In this document: positions 7,067-13,847 of the stretch, piece by piece
Numbering within the stretch: the stretch's first letter is position 1
How the letters are laid out: every line of letters starts with the position of its first letter
From: H2-BAC3 sp045863035
Lineage (GTDB): Bacteria; Bacteroidota; Ignavibacteria; Ignavibacteriales; Ignavibacteriaceae
NCBI GenBank assembly: GCA_045863035.1
Contig: BTUV01000080.1
Coordinates: 1 to 13,864 of the forward strand
Direction of reading: 5' to 3'
Length of the DNA stretch: 13,864 nucleotides
Translations under genes and position numbers: made by a program
The notes under the pieces: model-generated
Seen by the model: the letters and a program-made list of their open reading frames with translations, nothing else
Databases searched by the model: none
What the model was told of the DNA's origin: nothing

Positions 7067-8431
7067 ATGCACCCCCTGCTTAAAAGAACCGCAGGTGTTG
7101 TTAAAAGCAATTCACTCCTTAAAAAAGGAGACAAGGTTCTTGCCGCGCTGAGCGGGGGGGCTGATTCAGTTTTTCTTTTCCGTTTTTTACTCGAACTTCG
7201 CGGTATATATCAGCTTGAACTCAGCGCTGTTCATCTTAATCATCTGCTGCGCGGTGCCGACTCTGACGGTGATGAAGAATTTTGCAGGACGCTCTGCATT
7301 GAATATGAAATCCCGTTTTACAGTCGGAAAGAAGATGTAAAGGAATATGCTTTCCGCAATCATCTTTCAACAGAAGACGCAGGCCGCAAACTCAGATATA
7401 ACTATTTTGAAGAGCTGATGAATGAGCTGGGCTATACAAAAACAGCAACAGGGCATCATCAGCATGATTCAGCCGAAACGGTCATGTTTCATCTGCTCAG
7501 AGGAAGCGGGCTCCGCGGTGTTTCCGGCATCCCGGCTCAGCGAGGCAGATATATACGCCCTCTGCTTTCACTTACGCCGTCTGAGATAAGAGAATGGCTG
7601 CACGCTGAGGGATATATATGGCGGGAGGATGCCAGCAATGATTCTGCTGATTTTACGCGAAACATCATCCGGAACGAACTTTTTCCGTTCATACGCGAAA
7701 AACTCCGGATTTCACCTGAGCAGCCGCTCAGCCGCCTGGCTCAAAACTCCGCCGAGATAATTTCGTTCCTTGACCAATTAACTGAAGATGTCGTAAATCC
7801 CCGATTCCGGAATTCCGGCAGTGAAGCTGTTTACCCTGCTGAAAAGCTCAAAAAACTGGAGCGGGTGCTTAGAAAACATGCACTGAGCAGAATTTTGCTT
7901 CAGTCAGGAACAGAACCATCCACCTCTCTTGTTACAGATTGTAACCGGCTTATTGAATCCGGAGAGACCGGAGTGTATCAGATTGGTAACGGTTTTTCTC
8001 TCTTTTATTCACCGGAGGAAATGGTTTTGTTCAGAGAGACAGAAAATTCCGGTCAGGAGATGAGGATTTCTCCCGGTCAAAGCGTCTCATTTGGCGGAAA
8101 AGAGATTTCCCTTGAAACTGTTACTAAAGAAGAAGTTGATTTCTCCGGCTCACCCGGTACGGAATACATCCAGTGCAGCCGTGAAATTGATTTTTTGATA
8201 CTGCGGGGCTGGCTTGAGGGGGACCGGTTTCAGCCGATTGGCATGAAAGGTTCCGTTTTAGTAAGTGACTTTCTTAATAGCAGCAAGGTGCCCCTCTATA
8301 AAAAAAGAGAGGAAGCAGTGCTTCTGTCAGATGGGGAAATTCTGGCGGTGGCCGGGAGGAGAATTAGTGAGAAATGCAGGATAACCGGATCAGGAAAATT
8401 TTATTACAGGATAATGTGCCATGAAAGATAA
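7067..8431 (+). CDS. tilS: tRNA(Ile)-lysidine synthetase TilS
   Basis: 454 residues, full length for the long form of the family. TilS ligates lysine to C34 of the CAU-anticodon tRNA-Ile using ATP, letting it read AUA. The N-terminal PP-loop ATPase domain has SGGADS at residues 29-34, the HLNHLLRGADSDGDEEF segment typical of TilS, and the TGHHQHDSAETVMFHLLRGSGLRGVSGI region. The C-terminal TilS domain is recognisable at LRGWLEGDRFQPIGMKG (Asp386 in GDRF), followed by SDFLNSSKVP. The start abuts the ribE stop. It overlaps hpt by 11 nt. The tilS-hpt-ftsH order is conserved in Bacillus and others, where TilS and Hpt have been linked to ftsH control. AUA codons are frequent in this window, so the enzyme should be essential. 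Confidence 0.96.
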   Translation: MHPLLKRTAGVVKSNSLLKKGDKVLAALSGGADSVFLFRFLLELRGIYQLELSAVHLNHLLRGADSDGDEEFCRTLCIEYEIPFYSRKEDVKEYAFRNHLSTEDAGRKLRYNYFEELMNELGYTKTATGHHQHDSAETVMFHLLRGSGLRGVSGIPAQRGRYIRPLLSLTPSEIREWLHAEGYIWREDASNDSADFTRNIIRNELFPFIREKLRISPEQPLSRLAQNSAEIISFLDQLTEDVVNPRFRNSGSEAVYPAEKLKKLERVLRKHALSRILLQSGTEPSTSLVTDCNRLIESGETGVYQIGNGFSLFYSPEEMVLFRETENSGQEMRISPGQSVSFGGKEISLETVTKEEVDFSGSPGTEYIQCSREIDFLILRGWLEGDRFQPIGMKGSVLVSDFLNSSKVPLYKKREEAVLLSDGEILAVAGRRISEKCRITGSGKFYYRIMCHER

Positions 8432-8981
8432 AATAATTATTAACGGCGATGTATTTGTTCCGATGCTTACCGAAGAGCAGATAGCCATCCGTACAAAGGA
8501 AATTTCTGCCCGGCTCAGTAGTGACTTTGAAGGGAAAACCCCGATTTTTGTGGGGGTATTGAACGGTTCTTTCATGTTTTTTTCTGATGTGGTAAGGCAC
8601 TTTGAGGGGGACTGTGAGGTTGATTTCTTAAAGCTATCGAGCTATGGCGAGGCAAAAATTTCATCAGGGTCTGTTACTCTGCTAAAGGATTTGAATTGCA
8701 GTATTGAAGGCAGGCATCTGATCATAGTTGAAGACATTGTTGACTCAGGCCTTTCCGTAAAGTATATTTTAGACCTTATAAAAGAACATAATCCAGCCAG
8801 CGTGAGTGTGGTATCACTTCTGGTGAAGCCGAAAAGTATGCAATATGACCTTAAAATTGATTATATTGGCTTTTCTATTCCCAGCGAATTCGTTATTGGC
8901 TTTGGTTTGGATTACGCACAGAAGTACAGAAACCTGAGAGCAGTCTATGTATTGAGCGAGGATGAGAAGAATGGAAAATGA
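8421..8981 (+). CDS. hpt: Hypoxanthine phosphoribosyltransferase
   Basis: 186 residues, the usual length. It converts hypoxanthine or guanine plus PRPP to IMP or GMP in purine salvage; cytosolic. The PRPP-binding loop is IIVEDIVDSGLS (Glu104, Asp105, Asp108), the type I phosphoribosyltransferase signature. Upstream, GVLNGSFMFFSDV forms the pyrophosphate-binding loop, LSSYG lies in the flexible loop, and LLVKPKSM and DYIGFSIPSEFVIGFGLDYAQKYRNL give the purine-base pocket and C-terminus. The start ATG lies within the end of tilS (11-nt overlap), and its stop overlaps the ftsH start region by 11 nt. Its place between tilS and ftsH is a well-known conserved arrangement. No sign of truncation. Confidence 0.96.
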   Translation: MKDKIIINGDVFVPMLTEEQIAIRTKEISARLSSDFEGKTPIFVGVLNGSFMFFSDVVRHFEGDCEVDFLKLSSYGEAKISSGSVTLLKDLNCSIEGRHLIIVEDIVDSGLSVKYILDLIKEHNPASVSVVSLLVKPKSMQYDLKIDYIGFSIPSEFVIGFGLDYAQKYRNLRAVYVLSEDEKNGK

Positions 8982-11091
8982 CAAGAATAAACAATTTATG
9001 ACAGAAAAAAGAGATAACACACCAAAAGACGATCCCGGACAGCAGAAAAAAAACGGAAATAAATCCGGAGGGGACGGCAATAAAAATTTTTCAAACCGTC
9101 CTGATGATGAGTTCGATTGGACGAAAATAATCCGTACCGTTTTTACCTGGGGGCTGGTAATTGTTGCCGCGGTGATCGTCATTCAGATGATGCGCGGAAC
9201 AGGTGTAAATTATGCTGAAGTCAGTTATAATGACTATAAGAGATTACTTCAGGAACAGAAGATTGAAAAAGCGGTTATTACCAAATCTGACCTGAATGAT
9301 TATACTTTTAAGGGTGAACTGAAACAAGAGGAGATGATCAATGAAATTAAGGTCAGAAACATCTCTGTCTATCTTCCTGAGCCGATAATTGTTGCAGAGG
9401 AAGAGAAGTGGAAATCACTGGGAATTAACTATTCTTTTGACAAGCAGTCAAACGAATGGATGAGTCTGCTTATTACTTTTGTCCCCTGGCTGTTGCTTAT
9501 CGCTCTCTACTTTGCATTTATGAGAAGAATGCAGGGGGGCGGAGGTGCAGGTGGACCAAAAGGTATTTTCTCTTTCGGCAAAAGTAAAGCCAAACTGATA
9601 AATCAGTCAAATAATAAAATTACATTTGGGGATGTTGCCGGAAACGATGAGGCAAAAGTTGAGCTTCAGGAAGTAATTGAATTCCTGAAAGAGCCGGCTA
9701 AGTTCCAGAAACTTGGTGCAAAGATTCCGCGCGGGGTGCTTCTGGTGGGTTCACCGGGAACAGGAAAAACCCTTATCGCGCGTGCAGTAGCAGGTGAGGC
9801 CGGGGTGCCGTTTTTCTCAATCTCAGGCGCAGACTTTGTTGAAATGTTTGTCGGTGTGGGTGCAAGCCGTGTGCGCGACCTGTTTGAACAGGGTAAAAAG
9901 AGCGCGCCTTGCATAATATTCATTGATGAAATTGATGCTGTGGGTCGTCAGCGCGGTGCCGGACTTGGCGGCGGGCATGATGAACGTGAGCAGACTCTTA
10001 ACCAGCTTTTAGTTGAGATGGATGGCTTTGAGCAGAATAATGGCGTAATAATCATTGCTGCTACAAACAGACCTGATGTACTTGACCCGGCTCTGCTGAG
10101 ACCGGGAAGATTTGACCGTCAGGTGGTGGTTGAACGTCCTGATGTAAAAGGAAGAGAAGGAATTCTGAAAGTTCATACCAGAAAAATTCCGCTGGATAAA
10201 AATGTAAGGTTGGATATCCTGGCAAAAGGAACGCCCGGACTTGCCGGTGCGGAACTTGCGAATCTGGTTAATGAGGCCGCTCTTCTTGCCGCCCGCAAAG
10301 ACAAGACCAGAGTTGAAATGTCTGACTTTGAAGAAGCCAAAGACAAAGTAATGATGGGCATGGAACGTAAGAGTATGATCATTTCTGATCAGGAAAAGAA
10401 AACAACAAGTTATCATGAAATTGGTCACGTGCTTGTTGCCAAAATGCTGCCTGAGTCAGACCCTGTTCATAAAGTCACTATTATCCCCAGAGGCAGGGCG
10501 CTTGGCGTTACGCATTACCTTCCTGTTGATGAGAAACACTCTTACTCAAAGGATTATCTTGAGATGCGCATTGCTGTGCTGCTTGGTGGACGCGCGGCAG
10601 AGAAGATTATTTTTAATCATTATACTACCGGAGCCGGTAACGACATTGAACGCACAACCAAACTTGCCAGAAAGATGGTTTGTGAGTGGGGAATGAGCGA
10701 AAAACTCGGTCCGTTAAATTTCGGTACTAAAGAAGAAGAAGTATTTCTCGGGCGTGAAATTCAAAAGACCCGTGAATACTCAGACCAGACCGCTATTGAT
10801 ATTGACAATGAAGTCAGGGCAATTGTAAACAGGTGTATGGAACTTGCAGAAAAAATTCTGCGGGATAACATTGATATGCTGCATTTGCTTTCGCTTGAAT
10901 TGCTCGAAAGGGAGATATTGGATGCTGATGAAATTGACAAACTGATGAAGGGAGAAAAACTTCCCGCAGTCATAAAACCGGGTCCCGCAAACGGAAACGG
11001 AGAAGAACTCCCTGAGCATGTTAAAACACTGCTCGAACAGCGGAAAAAATCTCCTGAAGATTCTCAGCCCGATGACAAGCCCGAGAACTGA
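8971..11091 (+). CDS. ftsH: ATP-dependent zinc metalloprotease FtsH
   Basis: 706 residues from this start. Membrane-anchored hexameric AAA+ protease that degrades misfolded membrane and short-lived regulatory proteins. In order: a hydrophilic Lys/Asn/Gly-rich N-terminal tail; TM1 about 53-73; a periplasmic domain; TM2 about 163-185; Walker A GSPGTGKT (260-267); pore motif Phe293-Val-Gly; Walker B Asp319-Glu320 in IIFIDEIDAVGRQRG; the second region of homology NRPDVLDPALLRPGRFDR; zinc site His482-Glu-Ile-Gly-His486; third ligand Asp558 in GAGNDIERTT; and an acidic disordered tail. Two residues differ from consensus: Ser261 (usually Pro) and Ile484 (HEIGH, usually HEAGH); catalytic residues are intact. 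An in-frame ATG at 8962 is possible, but GAGG at 8958-8961 is 9 nt from 8971. Overlaps hpt and the downstream kinase gene. Confidence 0.97.
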   Translation: MENDKNKQFMTEKRDNTPKDDPGQQKKNGNKSGGDGNKNFSNRPDDEFDWTKIIRTVFTWGLVIVAAVIVIQMMRGTGVNYAEVSYNDYKRLLQEQKIEKAVITKSDLNDYTFKGELKQEEMINEIKVRNISVYLPEPIIVAEEEKWKSLGINYSFDKQSNEWMSLLITFVPWLLLIALYFAFMRRMQGGGGAGGPKGIFSFGKSKAKLINQSNNKITFGDVAGNDEAKVELQEVIEFLKEPAKFQKLGAKIPRGVLLVGSPGTGKTLIARAVAGEAGVPFFSISGADFVEMFVGVGASRVRDLFEQGKKSAPCIIFIDEIDAVGRQRGAGLGGGHDEREQTLNQLLVEMDGFEQNNGVIIIAATNRPDVLDPALLRPGRFDRQVVVERPDVKGREGILKVHTRKIPLDKNVRLDILAKGTPGLAGAELANLVNEAALLAARKDKTRVEMSDFEEAKDKVMMGMERKSMIISDQEKKTTSYHEIGHVLVAKMLPESDPVHKVTIIPRGRALGVTHYLPVDEKHSYSKDYLEMRIAVLLGGRAAEKIIFNHYTTGAGNDIERTTKLARKMVCEWGMSEKLGPLNFGTKEEEVFLGREIQKTREYSDQTAIDIDNEVRAIVNRCMELAEKILRDNIDMLHLLSLELLEREILDADEIDKLMKGEKLPAVIKPGPANGNGEELPEHVKTLLEQRKKSPEDSQPDDKPEN

Positions 11092-11746
11092 AGCCCTTGA
11101 GATAAACTACAGAGATGAACTGATCCGCAAGAGTATTCATCTCTGTAGTCTCTCAATACCTGTTATTTATTATTTTATCACTCGCGAAACAGCAGTATAT
11201 ATCCTGGCGGGAGTAACTGCTGCCGCGCTGATACTTGACCTCACCCGTTACCTTTCCCCCGGAATAAAATCACTTTTTCTTACAGTCTTCGGATTCATGC
11301 TCAGAAAGCATGAGCTTGATGAGCGTAAGAAAAATCTTAACGGTGCAACTTATGTGTTTATTTCGGCGCTGCTTTGTGTTATTATTTTCCCAAAGGTGCT
11401 CTTTCTTACCGCGTTTCCTGTGCTAATAATCTCAGATTCAGCCGCTGCTCTGGTCGGAAGGAAATATGGCATACGCCCGTTTCTTAAAAAAAGTCTCGGA
11501 GGCACACTTGCCTTTTTTGTCAGCGCTCTTATAGTAATCCTTTTTACTCCCAAACTTGGCGCGGGGTTAGGTGAATATCTTATTGCAGCAACTGCCGCGG
11601 CGGTTGCCGCAATTGTTGAAAATATCTCTCACGGCTGGGCGGATGATAATCTTTCAATTCCGATGACGGTGGGTTTTGTTATGTGGGTTTTGTTTGTTCT
11701 GTTAATGCCTGAAGTCCAGCTTATTTTGCCAAACGTTCCGAGGTAA
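11072..11746 (+). CDS. Diacylglycerol/polyprenol kinase family membrane protein (DGK1/SEC59/VTE5-like)
   Basis: About 224 residues with six or seven hydrophobic segments. The family uses CTP (or other NTP) to phosphorylate lipid alcohols such as diacylglycerol, dolichol or phytol, and is related to CDP-diglyceride synthetases. Signatures: DELIRKSIHL (15-24), the conserved opening Arg-Lys...His; LNGATYVF (89-96); SDSAAALVGRKYGIRPF (121-137) with KKSLGGTLAFF (139-149); and HGWADDNLSIP (187-197). The frame opens at 11018, but ATG at 11072 places the conserved helix at the N-terminus and leaves a 20-nt overlap with ftsH. It ends 5 nt before the lipoprotein gene. The substrate is not predictable; polyprenol or phytol-type alcohol recycling or diacylglycerol phosphorylation are candidates. 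Older annotation might call it phosphatidate cytidylyltransferase. Confidence 0.82.
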   Translation: MTSPRTEALEINYRDELIRKSIHLCSLSIPVIYYFITRETAVYILAGVTAAALILDLTRYLSPGIKSLFLTVFGFMLRKHELDERKKNLNGATYVFISALLCVIIFPKVLFLTAFPVLIISDSAAALVGRKYGIRPFLKKSLGGTLAFFVSALIVILFTPKLGAGLGEYLIAATAAAVAAIVENISHGWADDNLSIPMTVGFVMWVLFVLLMPEVQLILPNVPR

Positions 11747-11751
11747 AAGCC

Positions 11752-12840
11752 ATGAAATATATATATAGTTTTCTGCTCTCAGCATTTTTTCTGCTGATAA
11801 CCGGCTGCGATACAGCGCAACAGCCGGCACGCGGTTTTGAGGATGAAATTTTTGTATTTGCCGACTCACTTGAGTTTGAAGAGCTGAAAGAGTCACTCAG
11901 CCAGGTATTTGAAAAGGAAATTGAAACTCCGCAGCCGGAACGGCTTTTTACCGTGCGCCGTGCTGATATAACGCAGTTGAACAATCTGAAAACGTTTAAG
12001 AACGTGGTTTTTATTGCACCACTCAACAGCGGAAGCCAGGTTTCTAAATATATAGAAACGGTGCTGGACTCAAGTGCCCGTGAAAAAATGGAACAGGGGG
12101 AAGGTGCATTTATCACACGGAAAGACTACTGGGCTAAGGGTCAGATGATGATGATCGTTACCGCGAAAGATATGGCAACACTCGAATATGAATTATTGCG
12201 GAATTCTGATAAACTGCTTTACGGCTTCCAGAAAGCAAGTGACGAACGCCTGAAAGCCGGACTGATGGGCTCAAAGTTTGAGGACAAACAAGCAGGGGCA
12301 GCATTACTTGAAAAATTTGACTGGACAATTTATGTGCAGAAAGATTATAAAATTGCCATTACTGATAACCAAAATAAATTTGCCTGGATACGCAGGACCC
12401 CCAATACCGAACTTGAAATATGGATATTCATTCACTGGATTGATAATGCAGACCCCTCGCTGCTGAATAAAGACAGTATCTATGCAATCAGAAGCAGGAT
12501 TACGGAAAAGTATATCCGCACCAGTGATGATAAGGACTATGTAACTGTGGCTGATTCTGCTTACACGGTAACTGAAACAAATTTTAACGGGCGATATGCT
12601 CTGCTAACACAAGGCCTGTGGCACATGACTGATAAGTTTATGGGGGGACCATTTCTGAGCTACACATTTTACGATGAGAGCTCCCGCAGAATCTATATGC
12701 TTGACGGATCAGTCTATGCACCAAAATATTATAAAAGGAATCTGATCCAGCAGGCGGATGTGGTGCTGCAGTCATTCAGATTAAAGTCTGAAATGACAGA
12801 GAAAGAAATAAAAGAAAAACTTTCTGCATTAGAGAAGTAA
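11752..12840 (+). CDS. DUF4837 family lipoprotein
   Basis: 362 residues. The N-terminus MKYIYSFLLSAFFLLITGC is a lipoprotein signal peptide with lipobox ITGC and modified Cys19; the next residue, Asp20, would signal inner-membrane retention by the E. coli rule, which may not hold in Bacteroidota. The mature protein starts with EDEIFVFADSLEFEELKESL and has a TPQPERLFTVRR segment, then the repeated Trp/Asp-rich WIRRTPNTELEIWIFIHWID, RYALLTQGLWHMTDKFMGGPFLSYTFYDE and RIYMLDGSVYAPKYYKRNLIQQAD. These fit the Bacteroidota family DUF4837, whose function is unknown. It starts 5 nt after the lipid kinase gene with GAGG 8 nt upstream overlapping the previous stop, so it is the last gene of the greA-ftsH operon and is followed by a strong terminator. 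Family assignment rests on recall of the motif pattern. Confidence 0.78.
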   Translation: MKYIYSFLLSAFFLLITGCDTAQQPARGFEDEIFVFADSLEFEELKESLSQVFEKEIETPQPERLFTVRRADITQLNNLKTFKNVVFIAPLNSGSQVSKYIETVLDSSAREKMEQGEGAFITRKDYWAKGQMMMIVTAKDMATLEYELLRNSDKLLYGFQKASDERLKAGLMGSKFEDKQAGAALLEKFDWTIYVQKDYKIAITDNQNKFAWIRRTPNTELEIWIFIHWIDNADPSLLNKDSIYAIRSRITEKYIRTSDDKDYVTVADSAYTVTETNFNGRYALLTQGLWHMTDKFMGGPFLSYTFYDESSRRIYMLDGSVYAPKYYKRNLIQQADVVLQSFRLKSEMTEKEIKEKLSALEK

Positions 12841-12861
12841 TTTATAAGAAGCAGTTTTCTT

Positions 12862-12906
12862 AAAAAAAAGCGCGGGCAACATCATCCGGTTGCCTGCGCT
12901 TTTTTT
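12862..12906. terminator. Strong bidirectional Rho-independent terminator of the greA operon
   Basis: Left arm GCGCGGGCAAC (12870-12880), loop ATCATCCG, right arm GTTGCCTGCGC (12889-12899): ten Watson-Crick pairs and one G-U. Eight A (12862-12869) precede it and seven T (12900-12906) follow, so it works in form on either strand. It starts 21 nt after the lipoprotein stop. Confidence 0.92.
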
Positions 12907-12921
12907 ATTAATCACAAACCC

Positions 12922-12975
12922 GCCAAGGACTTTAAGAACATAAAGCATAGCAAGTACAAAAAAAGCCGAAAACGA
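12922..12975. repeat. Degenerate AAGGACA-type short tandem repeat, left flank of the repeat island
   Basis: The stretch CAAGGACTTTAAGAACATAA and following bases repeat an nnAAGGACA-like word about every 9 nt with much decay. It resembles the clearer array at 13713-13760 on the other side of the palindrome island. No gene is seen here. Confidence 0.35.
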
Positions 12976-12990
12976 CAATGGGTTTTCGTA

Positions 12991-13053
12991 GAGAAGATGC
13001 AATCACTATGCAGAATTTTTATAAACACTGAATTACTGTGATTGCAGCGTCTC
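12991..13053. repeat. Palindromic element A (16-bp arms, 31-nt loop)
   Basis: Left arm GAGAAGATGCAATCAC (12991-13006), right arm GTGATTGCAGCGTCTC (13038-13053). Fourteen of sixteen positions pair across a 31-nt AT-rich loop. The left flank is TTTTCGTA, shared with elements D, E and F. It is 63 nt in all, the same geometry as C and D though the loop sequence differs. Confidence 0.8.
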
Positions 13054-13117
13054 AGCGCGTACCAACGTTTTATACCTCAACAGATTCCCGCATGCTTCCC
13101 TACGACAATGCGTCCCC

Positions 13118-13139
13118 GAGACGATGCGTGCATCGTCTC
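13118..13139. repeat. Short palindrome B (perfect 10-bp arms, 2-nt loop)
   Basis: GAGACGATGC (13118-13127), GT, GCATCGTCTC (13130-13139). The arms equal the outer ten bases of element D's left arm, so this looks like a version of the same element that has lost its inner arms and loop. Confidence 0.75.
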
Positions 13140-13176
13140 AAACCCATCCACGGCAAGGATTTTCATGTTTTTCCCT

Positions 13177-13239
13177 GAGACGCCGCAAATGCACAAATTA
13201 TCGGTAAACAAAACATCCGGTTAGCATTTGCGACGTCTC
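13177..13239. repeat. Palindromic element C (16-bp arms, 31-nt loop)
   Basis: Left arm GAGACGCCGCAAATGC (13177-13192), right arm GCATTTGCGACGTCTC (13224-13239), one mismatch in sixteen, loop exactly 31 nt. The inner arm (CAAATGC) differs from the CAATCGC of D-F, and both arms carry the change, as expected for selection or copying that keeps pairing. Confidence 0.8.
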
Positions 13240-13266
13240 TACAAAATTGATATTCATTTTTTCGTA

Positions 13267-13329
13267 GAGACGATGCAATCGCCACGACAAATTATTATAT
13301 ACGAGGGGGCTATGCGATTGCGTCGTCTC
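13267..13329. repeat. Palindromic element D (16-bp arms, 31-nt loop)
   Basis: Left arm GAGACGATGCAATCGC (13267-13282), right arm GCGATTGCGTCGTCTC (13314-13329), one mismatch, loop 31 nt containing ATTATTATATACGAGGGGG. It is nearly identical to element E over 68 nt (one substitution, A13273 against T13437), including the TTCGTA left flank, so the two copies are recent. Confidence 0.85.
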
Positions 13330-13381
13330 AGCGTGTTAAATGGTTAGTGCTGCCAGCCGGAGAGGTGTCATGTTTCATTCA

Positions 13382-13492
13382 TATTTCTACCAACCTGCAA
13401 TCCCTCCGGGATTGTTGCAAAATTTTCGTAGAGACGTTGCAATCGCCACGACAAATTATTATATACGAGGGGGCTATGCGATTGCGTCGTCT
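13382..13492 (+). repeat. Direct repeat copy 1: REP-like hairpin plus palindromic element E
   Basis: A compound unit of about 111 nt. It opens with TATTTCTACCAACCTG and the hairpin CAATCCC-TCC-GGGATTG (13398-13414), then a TTGCAAAATTTTCGTA joint, then element E: left arm GAGACGTTGCAATCGC (13431-13446), 31-nt loop, right arm 13478-13492, cut off one base short by the N gap. The whole unit recurs 211 nt downstream beyond the gap. It lies 164 nt from element D measured arm to arm. Confidence 0.85.
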
Positions 13493-13592
13493 NNNNNNNN
13501 NNNNNNNNNNNNNNNNNNNNNNNNNNNNNNNNNNNNNNNNNNNNNNNNNNNNNNNNNNNNNNNNNNNNNNNNNNNNNNNNNNNNNNNNNNNN
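13493..13592. other. Assembly gap of exactly 100 N
   Basis: Exactly 100 undetermined bases, the usual placeholder for a gap of unknown size. It interrupts the tandem repeat between elements E and F, so the true length and copy number here are not known. Confidence 0.97.
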
Positions 13593-13702
13593 TATTTCTA
13601 CCAACCTGCAATCCCTCCGGGATTGTTGCAAAATTTTCGTAGAGACGATGCAATCGCCATGACAGATTATTATATACGAGGGGTTTTGCGATTGCGTCGT
13701 CT
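13593..13702 (+). repeat. Direct repeat copy 2: REP-like hairpin plus palindromic element F
   Basis: The same compound unit as the copy before the gap: TATTTCTACC, hairpin CAATCCC-TCC-GGGATTG (13609-13625), joint, then element F with left arm GAGACGATGCAATCGC (13642-13657), loop 30 nt, right arm 13688-13702. The loop differs from E at a few positions (CATGACAG for CACGACAA, GGGGTTTT for GGGGGCTAT) and is one base shorter. The right arm lacks the last C, so the element ends in TCTAATAC. Confidence 0.85.
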
Positions 13703-13712
13703 AATACTATTC

Positions 13713-13760
13713 AAGGACATTAACGACAGCAAGGACACTAAGGACGACAACGACAATAAG
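13713..13760 (+). repeat. Degenerate 9-nt tandem repeat (consensus nnAAGGACA)
   Basis: Successive 9-mers TTAACGACA, GCAAGGACA, CTAAGGACG, ACAACGACA follow CAAGGACA. Read in one frame this gives a KDI-NDS-KDT-KDD-NDN tripeptide pattern, but no start or ribosome site supports translation. It flanks the palindrome island on the right, as the decayed array does on the left. Confidence 0.6.
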
Positions 13761-13791
13761 TTCAAGTCTGAATTAATTTATAATCTTCCCT

Positions 13792-13847
13792 GAGATGATG
13801 CAAATAGGTGTCCTCGACTCCGCTCGGACACCGGGTAGCCGCATTTG
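13792..13847. repeat. Decayed palindromic element G enclosing a third hairpin type
   Basis: The outer part resembles element C: GAGATGATGCAAAT (13792-13805) and GCATTTG (13841-13847), with the arm-to-arm distance close to the other elements. Inside is a perfect 7-bp hairpin GGTGTCC (13807-13813) / GGACACC (13826-13832) with loop TCGACTCCGCTC, a word that resembles REP-like palindromes seen widely in bacteria. The outer pairing is weak (five to seven pairs), so the nested reading is tentative; the inner hairpin is clear. Confidence 0.5.

Noticed and set aside
11018..11071. Upstream extension of the lipid kinase frame
   Set aside because: The extra 18 residues overlap the ftsH tail, are hydrophilic and precede the conserved family start; ATG 11072 fits better.
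13042..13224. 60-codon open frame within the repeat island
   Set aside because: It starts inside the right arm of element A and crosses elements B and C; the composition is arbitrary.
12991..13702. CRISPR-like array
   Set aside because: Repeats are palindromic with loops that are themselves repeated, spacing is irregular (63-211 nt), and no cas gene is present.
13340..13793. Open frames of 100 and 148 codons in the right-hand repeat region
   Set aside because: They run through palindromic repeats and the 100-N gap, and have no ribosome site or protein-like composition.
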